In this document: piece after piece, positions 1 through 5,107 of the stretch
How positions within the stretch are numbered: the stretch's first letter is position 1
How the letters are laid out: every line of letters starts with the position of its first letter
Assembly: GCA_036273935.1 (NCBI GenBank)
Contig: DASUGQ010000542.1
Coordinates: forward strand, 1-9,711
Direction: 5' to 3'
DNA: 9,711 nt
From: ZC4RG29 sp036273935
GTDB taxonomy: Bacteria > Bacteroidota > Bacteroidia > Cytophagales > Cyclobacteriaceae
The notes under the pieces: generated by a model
Database searches by the model: none
The model's input: only the letters and a program-made list of their open reading frames with translations
Told to the model about the DNA's origin: nothing
Translations under genes and position numbers: made by a program

Positions 1-2
1 CA

Positions 3-137
3 GATGTAACCGCCCGTTTTGGCATCCGCAGTATTCCAACTTTGCTGGTGTTTAAAAAGGGTCAAATCGTTGACAAGCAAGTCGGCGCGGTTCCAAAATC
101 AGTACTGGCTCAGAAACTTGAGGCGCAGGTGGCCTGA
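3..137 (+). CDS. Thioredoxin, C-terminal part (5' end outside window)
   Basis: The reading frame enters from the left edge and gives 44 residues before TGA. It carries the C-terminal thioredoxin signature: RFGIRSIPTLLVFKKGQ, containing the conserved cis-proline loop (SIPT), a beta strand (LLVFKKG) and the GAVPKSVLAQKL final helix. The redox-active WCGPC motif would lie about 40 residues upstream, outside the window, so activity cannot be confirmed here. Thioredoxins reduce protein disulfides in the cytoplasm with electrons from thioredoxin reductase. The match to classical TrxA is close, but a TrxA-like paralogue cannot be excluded from this fragment. The gene converges on the minus-strand cysteine-cluster gene and shares a terminator with it. 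Confidence 0.9.
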   Translation, partial: DVTARFGIRSIPTLLVFKKGQIVDKQVGAVPKSVLAQKLEAQVA

Positions 138-151
138 CTTCAATAAAAAGA

Positions 152-185
152 AAAATAAATGCCCGTCACCGCGGGCATTTATTTT
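152..185. terminator. Bidirectional rho-independent terminator
   Basis: A perfect 14-bp inverted repeat, AAAATAAATGCCCG / CGGGCATTTATTTT, has a 6-nt loop (TCACCG). The GC-rich core is flanked by A-rich sequence on the left and T-rich sequence on the right, so it can act on both strands. It lies 14 nt after the thioredoxin stop and 21 nt after the stop of the opposing cysteine-cluster gene, the expected place for a terminator shared by convergent genes. Confidence 0.9.
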
Positions 186-206
186 ATTCTTGCGGACGAA
201 GTCTGC

Positions 207-692
207 TTAGGGCAGTCGTTTTTTCAGTCGTTCTACAATTTCCAATACAGCGGGACAAACCAACGAGTTCCTATGTGTGAGGTCTAAGATTTGCACCATT
301 TTCTTTCTATGCGTGTGAGGGTACTCACGACAAGCCTTTGGACGAGCCTCATAAACAGAACAAGAGTTGTCGTCATCCAGAAAAGGGCATGGTGCTGTTT
401 GCAAAACAAAATCTTTGTCTTCATCAATACGCAAGTATTTCTCGATAAAATCCCCCGGCTTCATTCTCATGATTTTAGAAAGGCGTTCAATATCTGCCTG
501 GTAAAAAATGGGGCTCGTTGTCTTGCAACAATTGGCACATTCCATGCAATTTGTTTCTTTGAACACTTCTTCATGAACTTCATGAAAAGCGTCATCCAAA
601 GCCCGTGGATTTCCCCTCTTTAATTTATTGAGGAATGTTCTGTTCTCCCTGGCCCGGGTAGCAGCAATTTCACTGAAACGGTGCAAATCCAT
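207..692 (-). CDS. YkgJ-family cysteine-cluster protein (putative Zn/Fe-binding)
   Basis: This 161-residue protein has the family's CxxCxxCC cluster (Cys49, 52, 55, 56), followed by CPFLDDDNSCSVYEARPKACREYP (Cys102, 111, 121) and a further Cys146. That spacing is typical of the YkgJ/UPF0153 family, which is thought to coordinate zinc or an iron-sulfur centre. The biochemical role is not settled. There is no signal peptide or membrane segment, so it is probably cytoplasmic. It is the last gene of the minus-strand row, 47 nt downstream of the secreted YceI gene, and may be cotranscribed with it. No Shine-Dalgarno sequence is visible, as usual in Bacteroidota. The start at 692 is the only early ATG and leaves about 48 residues before the first cysteine. 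Confidence 0.88.
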   Translation of the reverse strand: MDLHRFSEIAATRARENRTFLNKLKRGNPRALDDAFHEVHEEVFKETNCMECANCCKTTSPIFYQADIERLSKIMRMKPGDFIEKYLRIDEDKDFVLQTAPCPFLDDDNSCSVYEARPKACREYPHTHRKKMVQILDLTHRNSLVCPAVLEIVERLKKRLP

Positions 693-739
693 CCTGCAAG
701 AAAGAATAATAGATGGTGAGGCACAATGAACTTTTGTGA

Positions 740-1330
740 TTAATGAAGCACCTTTAGCCTCATGAAGAATTCGACCTCCAGGTCCTCCTGAACCTGAATC
801 AAACCCATCATTTTACGGGGGGCTTTCAACTGGAAGTCAGTAAAACAAACCGGTTGCTTGCCCGTAAGTAAAAAGGTATCTTTTGAATCCCGCCGAAGGG
901 TATATCGAATATTAAATTTCTTGCTGACCCCGGCTAAAACAATCGCTACCTCACCCAGAACTGCACCTCCATTTTGAGCAGCAGTAAAGTCTTTTATGCT
1001 CAAAAAGTTAATGGTCAGAACCGGATGACGATCAGCTTTTAACGTTTCGAGAAAATCTTTAGTGATCATGTCGTTACCACATGAAAAAGCCTTTACAGGT
1101 ATGCTTATCCGGGTTTGTGAAAACACAATATTGCAAGGACTTTTTTCATCGGGTGTGTATTCCAGTGTATCCATCCGTTCAAAAGAATTTGTCTGGCATA
1201 CAAATTTATTAACGTTGGTGTTTCCGTGAATCAAGATTTTACTGGCTGCATCAATGACCCATTTCCCTTTGTTCACCGCTGGCTCGCTGTTTAGAAAGAA
1301 AAAGGTCAAAAAGAGGAAGATTAAGCGCAT
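740..1330 (-). CDS. Secreted YceI-like domain protein (divergent subtype)
   Basis: This protein has 196 residues from the start chosen here. An in-frame ATG 14 codons upstream (1372) would translate straight through a terminator hairpin (MKGRPKGGLF...). Starting at 1330 gives a clean signal peptide, MRLIFLFLTFFFLNS, so 1330 is preferred. The mature part opens with KGKWVIDAASKILIHGNTNV (about 21-40). It continues with the YceI-type segment ITKDFLETLKADRHPVLTIN (89-108), the strand GEVAIVLAGVSKKFNIRYTL and the end FQLKAPRKMMGLIQVQEDLEVEFFMRL. This fits the lipocalin-like YceI beta-barrel, whose studied members bind polyisoprenoid or amphiphilic ligands. Four cysteines (45, 66, 84, 162) could form periplasmic disulfides. 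It lies between the porin-like gene and the cysteine-cluster gene. The ligand is unknown. Confidence 0.8.
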   Translation of the reverse strand: MRLIFLFLTFFFLNSEPAVNKGKWVIDAASKILIHGNTNVNKFVCQTNSFERMDTLEYTPDEKSPCNIVFSQTRISIPVKAFSCGNDMITKDFLETLKADRHPVLTINFLSIKDFTAAQNGGAVLGEVAIVLAGVSKKFNIRYTLRRDSKDTFLLTGKQPVCFTDFQLKAPRKMMGLIQVQEDLEVEFFMRLKVLH

Positions 1331-1344
1331 AGTGGTTGTAAGAA

Positions 1345-1369
1345 AAAGGCCGCCTTTCGGGCGGCCTTT
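1345..1369 (-). terminator. GC-rich terminator hairpin after the porin-like gene
   Basis: The inverted repeat AAAGGCCGCC / GGCGGCCTTT forms a 10-bp stem with a 5-nt loop. On the minus strand it is followed by a T-rich tract (TTTTTCTT). It starts 16 nt after the stop codon of the beta-barrel gene and its stem ends 14 nt before the ATG of the next gene (1330). It is therefore both the barrel gene's terminator and a structure in or directly before the leader of the following YceI gene. Confidence 0.88.
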
Positions 1370-1385
1370 CATGGTACTAAATGTA

Positions 1386-2765
1386 CTAGAATCCTATTAT
1401 ACCTTCAATAACAAACCCATCAAATTTTCCGTTGCTTCGGATATCATTAGCAGGGAAATCTTTGTATTTCTGAACAACATATTCGCCTTTAAAAAGTATG
1501 TTTCGGGTGATAAACCATCCGGCTGCGAAGGCGGTACGTTCAATCTTGACATCTCCTCTTGTTCCCTGACTTATGTTAGGCTGTGTTGTGCTTTGTCCAA
1601 AGGCCAATGTACCATCAGCTAGATTGTACTTTGCACCTACGTAGAACCGATCGTTTGAAAACCTGTAGACTAAATCACCGGCAAACTGTTGAAATGTCCT
1701 TTCATCCAATTTATTTAATACAGGGTTGGCCGGATCGGTAGACTGGATTTCACCATTTTCTATCTGTGCATTCCCTTTCGCTGTTTCATAGGTTCCGAAG
1801 AATTCAAGTCCGCCAACCTTTACAAAAGGATTGATCATAAAAGAAGTAACATTGTCTTTGAAACCAGGGTTTATTCTTCCTGAAAACGCATTGCCAGTAA
1901 GGGTAGCGTTGGCCGGTTCGAGTACAAAATAGTAGTGAGATCCGGTGCGATCCCCACCATAAATTGTATTACTTATAGAAGACTTTGTTGTATAGACAGA
2001 TCCCGTAAGTCTTGCTCGGTTGCGTTCTCCGAATTTCTTGTCATAACCAAGTTTGCCATAAAATGATGGCTTCCTGTCATCAGGTTTTGTCACGCTACCT
2101 TGAATTTCGCCATCGGTAATACCGACCATGGCAATTACGCCACTTTTTTGCCAGTACAACTCACCACCGATTTCGGTTGTGAATGCATCGACAATGTTGT
2201 TTTCAATGAATGGATTCCAGATCGTATTGCCTCCATCACTCCTTCTAAAGTGAGCGTCACCGTAGTTAATTTCCATGTGACCAATTTTCAACGTGAGGTT
2301 TTTCCAAAGATTATTCATGAAATCACTGTTCAGGAAACCAACCTTGTCTATTTGAAAGTAGCCGCCCTTTACCCAAAATTCATTGTGGTGCCTGGAAGAC
2401 ATGTAGGAAACTAAACTTACCCTAACGCCATCTGTTAGTTGGACGTCAAAATTCAAATTGGCCATCGCAAGATTGAAACCCGGGCTTAAATCGTAAAGTT
2501 GATTCTTGTTCACCTCACCAACATAGTTAGCGGAATTTGAGTGACTCAGACTTTGATACTGCTGAGCAAAGCTTGCTCCGATTCGAAAACGGAGACCGTC
2601 ATACGATACGGTGTCTTCTTTTGATGTTTCGAAGACATTAATGCCTCGTTGATCGTAGGGTCTGAAGTACTGAATTTTCGGCTGTTGCCCGAAGGCGACA
2701 CCAGACAGAAGTAGTAAGCCCACCATCAAGGCGAGACTGATACTATTGCTATTCTTGTTTTTCAT
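1386..2765 (-). CDS. Outer-membrane beta-barrel protein, porin-like
   Basis: This 459-residue protein has a clear signal peptide (MKNKNSNSISLALMVGLLLLSGVAFG, cleavage likely before QQPK) and many amphipathic alternating strands with aromatic girdle residues. It ends in the terminal phenylalanine typical of outer-membrane barrels (VIEGIIGF). Segments such as LTLKIGHMEINYGDAHFRRSD and the repeated strand-turn pattern resemble the phosphate-selective/OprO-like porin fold found in many Bacteroidota proteins annotated only as 'porin' or 'hypothetical'. Substrate specificity cannot be read from the sequence. It lies 32 nt downstream of one secreted YceI gene and 55 nt upstream of another, so the barrel is flanked by two periplasmic YceI-fold proteins. 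It probably shares a transcript with the upstream one and is terminated by the hairpin at 1345-1369. Confidence 0.8.
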   Translation of the reverse strand: MKNKNSNSISLALMVGLLLLSGVAFGQQPKIQYFRPYDQRGINVFETSKEDTVSYDGLRFRIGASFAQQYQSLSHSNSANYVGEVNKNQLYDLSPGFNLAMANLNFDVQLTDGVRVSLVSYMSSRHHNEFWVKGGYFQIDKVGFLNSDFMNNLWKNLTLKIGHMEINYGDAHFRRSDGGNTIWNPFIENNIVDAFTTEIGGELYWQKSGVIAMVGITDGEIQGSVTKPDDRKPSFYGKLGYDKKFGERNRARLTGSVYTTKSSISNTIYGGDRTGSHYYFVLEPANATLTGNAFSGRINPGFKDNVTSFMINPFVKVGGLEFFGTYETAKGNAQIENGEIQSTDPANPVLNKLDERTFQQFAGDLVYRFSNDRFYVGAKYNLADGTLAFGQSTTQPNISQGTRGDVKIERTAFAAGWFITRNILFKGEYVVQKYKDFPANDIRSNGKFDGFVIEGIIGF

Positions 2766-2797
2766 ATGTGCTTGGTATTAGATATAGTGTTTCGTAT

Positions 2798-3355
2798 TTA
2801 TTTATTGAAGTTTACATCAAATTCAACGGCAATTTCATCGCCCGTTTTTACCGATCCGAACATGAATGACGGAGGCTCCACACCGTATTCTGACATCTTT
2901 AAAGGCTTCTCACCTTTGCATTTAACACTGCCATCACTCAATTGGGAGCAAGTAGCGGTAATGGAGGTTTTGTTCGATTTACCTGCAATTTCCAATGAAC
3001 CATCGCAGGTAATCTGATAGCCGTTATTGGATTTTTGAAACTTCGTCATCCTGGACATCTTAAAAATGATGTTCTTGAATTCTGAAGACTTCAGTGACTT
3101 GTAAGCATTTTTGTCGAGGCCGGATTTGTCGCTTTTCAAACTCTCCGCAGGAATCGTAATGCTCAGGGCCTTCACGCCCACAATTTGGGAACCATCCATG
3201 TCAAAACTTATGTTGCCCGTCGCACTGGAAGATTCCATTTCCCAATCGTGCAAAGTGGAAGTGCCTTTGATTAAGAAAGATGATTCATTACTGAGACGGT
3301 AATCAATTTGGCCAAAGAATGACAAAAGGAAGATGAGTAGTATATTAATTTTCAT
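2798..3355 (-). CDS. Secreted YceI-like domain protein, first gene of the minus-strand row
   Basis: This protein has 185 residues from ATG 3355, chosen because it begins a compact signal peptide (MKINILLIFLLSFFGQ). In-frame ATGs further upstream (3400, 3424) would place a charged, non-export-like stretch before it. The mature part shows the YceI pattern of secreted Bacteroidota members: SSFLIKGTSTLHDWEMESSS (25-44), LKSDKSGLDKNAYKSLKSSE (73-92, in the region equivalent to the H-K helix of the family), GSLEIAGKSNKTSITATC and a final strand, DEIAVEFDVNFNK. Such proteins adopt a lipocalin-like barrel and are thought to bind long-chain lipids or isoprenoids in the periplasm. Three cysteines fall in the second half (117, 136, 146). 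The gene is divergent from the Crp/Fnr gene across 168 bp and precedes the porin-like gene by 32 nt. The ligand is unknown. Confidence 0.82.
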   Translation of the reverse strand: MKINILLIFLLSFFGQIDYRLSNESSFLIKGTSTLHDWEMESSSATGNISFDMDGSQIVGVKALSITIPAESLKSDKSGLDKNAYKSLKSSEFKNIIFKMSRMTKFQKSNNGYQITCDGSLEIAGKSNKTSITATCSQLSDGSVKCKGEKPLKMSEYGVEPPSFMFGSVKTGDEIAVEFDVNFNK

Positions 3356-3374
3356 GGTACTAAAGTTTAAATGG

Positions 3375-3399
3375 TGAAGAAGCCAACTTTTCTTCTTCA
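3375..3399 (-). promoter_or_regulatory. Leader hairpin before the first YceI gene
   Basis: A perfect 8-bp inverted repeat, TGAAGAAG / CTTCTTCA, has a 9-nt loop. It sits 19 nt upstream of the ATG at 3355 and would fold in the 5' leader of the minus-strand transcript. It has no downstream T tract, so it is not a terminator. It could affect translation or mRNA stability, or it could be chance in an A/G-rich stretch. If translation really starts at 3400, it would be coding. Confidence 0.3.
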
Positions 3400-3486
3400 T
3401 AAATGTTATTTCAAAATTGTTCACGGAACGTCAGGACTAGAATGATATTCCACCACTGATAGAGATCGATTTTGTCAAGAAAAAGA

Positions 3487-3500
3487 TTGACGTTTGTCAG
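3487..3500. promoter_or_regulatory. Candidate Fnr-type dyad or -7 element before the regulator gene
   Basis: TTGACGTTTGTCAG is an imperfect dyad (TTGAC-N4-GTCAG, four of five pairs matching) with the 5-4-5 layout of Fnr-like sites. It lies 23 nt before the ATG of the Crp/Fnr gene, which would suit autoregulation. A near copy precedes the next gene (4284-4298). Alternatively, GACGTTTG within it is one mismatch from the Bacteroidota -7 element TAnnTTTG. In that case a TTTG at 3471-3474 could be the -33 element, but the 14-nt spacer is short. The sequence alone does not decide between the two. Confidence 0.35.
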
Positions 3501-3523
3501 TAATTGTCTAAAAGATTAACTTA

Positions 3524-4150
3524 ATGACTGATTCACATCAGCATCCCCGACATGTTCTGATTCAAATGACAAAGGATACTTTTATTAAGAGAATTGAGCA
3601 GTATGTTCAATTGACGGACGAGGAGATGCGATATGCCAAATCGGTATTGGAGCCATCGCTAATCAGGCAAAATGACCTGCTGGTTGCCAATGGCGAACCC
3701 TGTAAATTCATGATTTACGTATGCGCCGGTTGTTTAATGTCGTATTACACAGATTCATCAGGCAATGTTCATGTGATTCAATTTGCCACTGAAGGTTGGT
3801 GGACAGGTGATCTGCACAGCTTCACAAATTACACACCCTCTATATATTCCACCAAGGCGTTGGCAGACTCTGAAGTGCTGTTAATAACAAAACCAGACCT
3901 TGACGATCTCTTTAATAAAGTACCAAAATTCGAGCGCTACTTCAGAATCATTTTTCAAAACTCGCTCGTCACCCATCAATTTAGAATAATCCAAAATTTT
4001 TCATCGACGGCTGAGGAACGCTATCTTTATTTTCAAAATAAATACTCATCCCTCGAACAATTTGTTCCGCTAAAATATATCGCTTCGTACCTGGGAATAA
4101 CGCCAGAATTCCTCAGCAAAGTGAGAAGAAAGATAATGGAGAAGTCCTGA
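3524..4150 (+). CDS. Crp/Fnr-family transcriptional regulator
   Basis: This 208-residue protein has an N-terminal cyclic-nucleotide-binding-like beta-roll (about 35-125, with EPSLIRQNDLLVANGEPCKF and VIQFATEGWWTGDLHSF), a long dimerisation helix (about 128-160) and a C-terminal winged helix. The winged helix contains FVPLKYIASYLGITPEFLSK (180-199), a Crp-type helix-turn-helix. The phosphate-binding arginine signature of true cAMP receptors is not evident, and there is no N-terminal Fnr-type cysteine cluster, so the effector is unknown. This variety is common in Bacteroidota. The start at 3524 gives an unusual His-rich lead (MTDSHQHPRHVLIQ). Met15 (3566) is an equally plausible start and would shorten the protein to 194 residues. 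It lies between a divergent YceI/porin row and a downstream YceI gene, which are its likely targets by position. Confidence 0.88.
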   Translation: MTDSHQHPRHVLIQMTKDTFIKRIEQYVQLTDEEMRYAKSVLEPSLIRQNDLLVANGEPCKFMIYVCAGCLMSYYTDSSGNVHVIQFATEGWWTGDLHSFTNYTPSIYSTKALADSEVLLITKPDLDDLFNKVPKFERYFRIIFQNSLVTHQFRIIQNFSSTAEERYLYFQNKYSSLEQFVPLKYIASYLGITPEFLSKVRRKIMEKS

Positions 4151-4190
4151 TCAAAATTCATTAGCATACCGCAATCCATTGCATTTCCAT

Positions 4191-4239
4191 TTCTTAATCT
4201 AGTTTAAGTTTTTGTTCCTCCTTCTTAAGCTAGTTCAAC
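4191..4239. repeat. Two direct 18-bp repeats, period 31 bp
   Basis: TTCTTAATCTAGTTTAAG (4191-4208) recurs as TTCTTAAGCTAGTTCAAC (4222-4239) with 15 of 18 identities. The 31-bp period is close to three helical turns, so both copies would face the same side of the DNA. The same segment can also be read as a 10-bp inverted repeat (CTAGTTTAAG / CTTAAGCTAG, one G-U pair in RNA). It lies 78-126 nt upstream of the cytoplasmic YceI gene, where activator sites could be. No specific protein is implied by the sequence itself. Confidence 0.4.
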
Positions 4240-4261
4240 CACCAAGCATCATTAACGGTCC

Positions 4262-4269
4262 TAAATTTG
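4262..4269 (+). promoter_or_regulatory. Possible Bacteroidota -7 element (TAnnTTTG)
   Basis: TAAATTTG matches the Bacteroidota sigma factor -7 consensus TAnnTTTG exactly and lies 47 nt before the ATG at 4317. No good TTTG/TTG -33 box is found about 19-20 bp upstream, so this would be a promoter depending on an activator, or a chance match. It may instead supply the -33 TTTG for a -7 element at 4286-4293 (GAAGTTTG, 16-nt spacer). Confidence 0.35.
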
Positions 4270-4283
4270 TCTATCATAAAGGA

Positions 4284-4298
4284 TTGAAGTTTGTTCAA
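4284..4298. promoter_or_regulatory. Candidate dyad operator or -7 element before the cytoplasmic YceI gene
   Basis: TTGAAGTTTGTTCAA has perfect 5-bp arms (TTGAA / TTCAA) around a 5-nt centre and lies 18 nt before the ATG at 4317. It differs from the site in front of the regulator gene (TTGACGTTTGTCAG) by two substitutions and one inserted T, and lies at nearly the same distance from the start codon. GAAGTTTG within it could also serve as a degenerate -7 promoter element. Shared control of the two genes is an inference. Confidence 0.35.
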
Positions 4299-4316
4299 CA
4301 TAAAAAATAAATAAAT

Positions 4317-4862
4317 ATGACAAGTGCAGCAGAAGTAAAAACAAAATGGGGAATTGACACCACACATTCTGAAGTTCAATTCAAAACGAAACACCTGGTG
4401 ATCTCAACGGTTACGGGTAGCTTCAAAAAATTTTCAGGATCTGTCGAATCAGACAACGAAAGTGATTTCGACAACGCAAGAGTGGAATTCAGTATTGACG
4501 TGGACAGCATTGACACCAATCAGGCTGATCGTGATGCACACTTAAAATCACCAGACTTTTTCAGCGCTGAAGAATATCCTTCAATAGACTTCAGGGGTCA
4601 GTTAAAAAAAATAAGTGGGAATGACTATAAATTGGCTGGACCCCTCACGATACGGGGGACAACACGCAACGTCGAGCTGAGTGTGGAATTTGGGGGTATT
4701 GTAAAGGACCCCTGGGGAAATATCAAAGCGGGATTTGAACTGAATGGAAAAATCAATCGAAAGGACTTTGGTCTATCATGGAATGCATTGACCGAAACAG
4801 GCGGTCTTGTTGTGGCTGAAGAAGTACGGATTCACATTAATGTAGAGTTGTCAAAATCGTAA
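4317..4862 (+). CDS. YceI-family protein, canonical and without signal peptide
   Basis: This 181-residue protein matches the classical YceI/polyisoprenoid-binding domain over its full length. It shows WGIDTTHSEVQFKTKHLVIS (11-30) with the conserved D-x-x-H-S, GSFKKFSGSV, the signature RDAHLKSPDFFSAEEYPSID (72-91), the strand GPLTIRGTTRNVELSVEFGG and INRKDFGLSWNALTETGG near the C-terminus. The protein starts MTSAAEVKTKWGID with no signal peptide or hydrophobic segment, so it is predicted to be cytoplasmic, unlike the two secreted YceI proteins nearby. Members of the family form lipocalin-like barrels; in the studied cases they bind isoprenoid lipids and are often stress-induced. It follows the Crp/Fnr gene by 166 bp of apparently regulatory DNA and ends at its own terminator. 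No Shine-Dalgarno is seen; the leader is AT-rich (AAAAAATAAATAAAT). Confidence 0.93.
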   Translation: MTSAAEVKTKWGIDTTHSEVQFKTKHLVISTVTGSFKKFSGSVESDNESDFDNARVEFSIDVDSIDTNQADRDAHLKSPDFFSAEEYPSIDFRGQLKKISGNDYKLAGPLTIRGTTRNVELSVEFGGIVKDPWGNIKAGFELNGKINRKDFGLSWNALTETGGLVVAEEVRIHINVELSKS

Positions 4863-4890
4863 CTTTACTTTTCCGAGGTCTTGCTTAAAT

Positions 4891-4922
4891 AAGCTGTTCA
4901 TTTATTTGGGCAGCTTTTTTTT
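4891..4922 (+). terminator. Rho-independent terminator of the cytoplasmic YceI gene
   Basis: The stem AAGCTG / CAGCTT encloses a 14-nt loop and is followed by a run of eight T residues (4915-4922, partly overlapping the stem). It lies 28 nt after the TAA of the YceI gene. On the opposite strand the T tract is missing, so it would be a weak terminator for the minus-strand genes coming from the right. Confidence 0.75.
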
Positions 4923-5076
4923 ACTTATCCTCCCTCATAAAGTTTTGCAATTCCACCAAAAAATCCAAAGCACGGTCATTTCCTGAGAAGGTGTAAAATG
5001 AAAATAATTCCGTAGTCAATTCAGAACTCAGGTTATTTAAAAAGAAAAGACTTGCAGAGATTCCCGCAAGATTCAT
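4921..5076 (-). CDS. Possible small ORF (51 aa) or gene remnant
   Basis: On the minus strand an ATG-started frame of 51 codons ends in TAA. The frame stays open for 12 more codons upstream, to a TGA that overlaps the end of the large surface-protein gene in another frame. The product, beginning MNLAGISASLFFLNNLSSEL and ending FLVELQNFMREDK, has an ordinary protein-like composition and looks amphipathic and helical. I do not recognise a family. It begins 31 nt after the TAG of the 945-residue protein and could be its short downstream partner, the C-terminal remnant of a decayed gene, or chance. Its stop touches the T tract of the opposing terminator. No ribosome site is visible. Confidence 0.35.
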   Translation of the reverse strand: MNLAGISASLFFLNNLSSELTTELFSFYTFSGNDRALDFLVELQNFMREDK

Positions 5077-5107
5077 CAATGCCAAGTCAAAGCCGGAGAA
5101 TGAACTT

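Noticed and set aside
1331..1372. N-terminal extension of the second secreted YceI gene starting at ATG 1372 (MKGRPKGGLFLTTT)
   Set aside because: The extension is encoded by the terminator hairpin and its T-rich tail, and it would mask the signal peptide that starts at 1330. This peptide pattern is typical of translated terminators.
2100..2414. Plus-strand open frames opposite the porin-like gene, and similar frames opposite the other large genes
   Set aside because: They are antisense shadows of well-supported genes. They lack family resemblance and plausible protein composition.
3356..3424. N-terminal extension of the first YceI gene from ATG 3424 or 3400
   Set aside because: The added residues (…KKKSWLLHHLNFST) do not look like the start of a signal peptide, whereas ATG 3355 begins a compact one. 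The 3400 start is not fully excluded.
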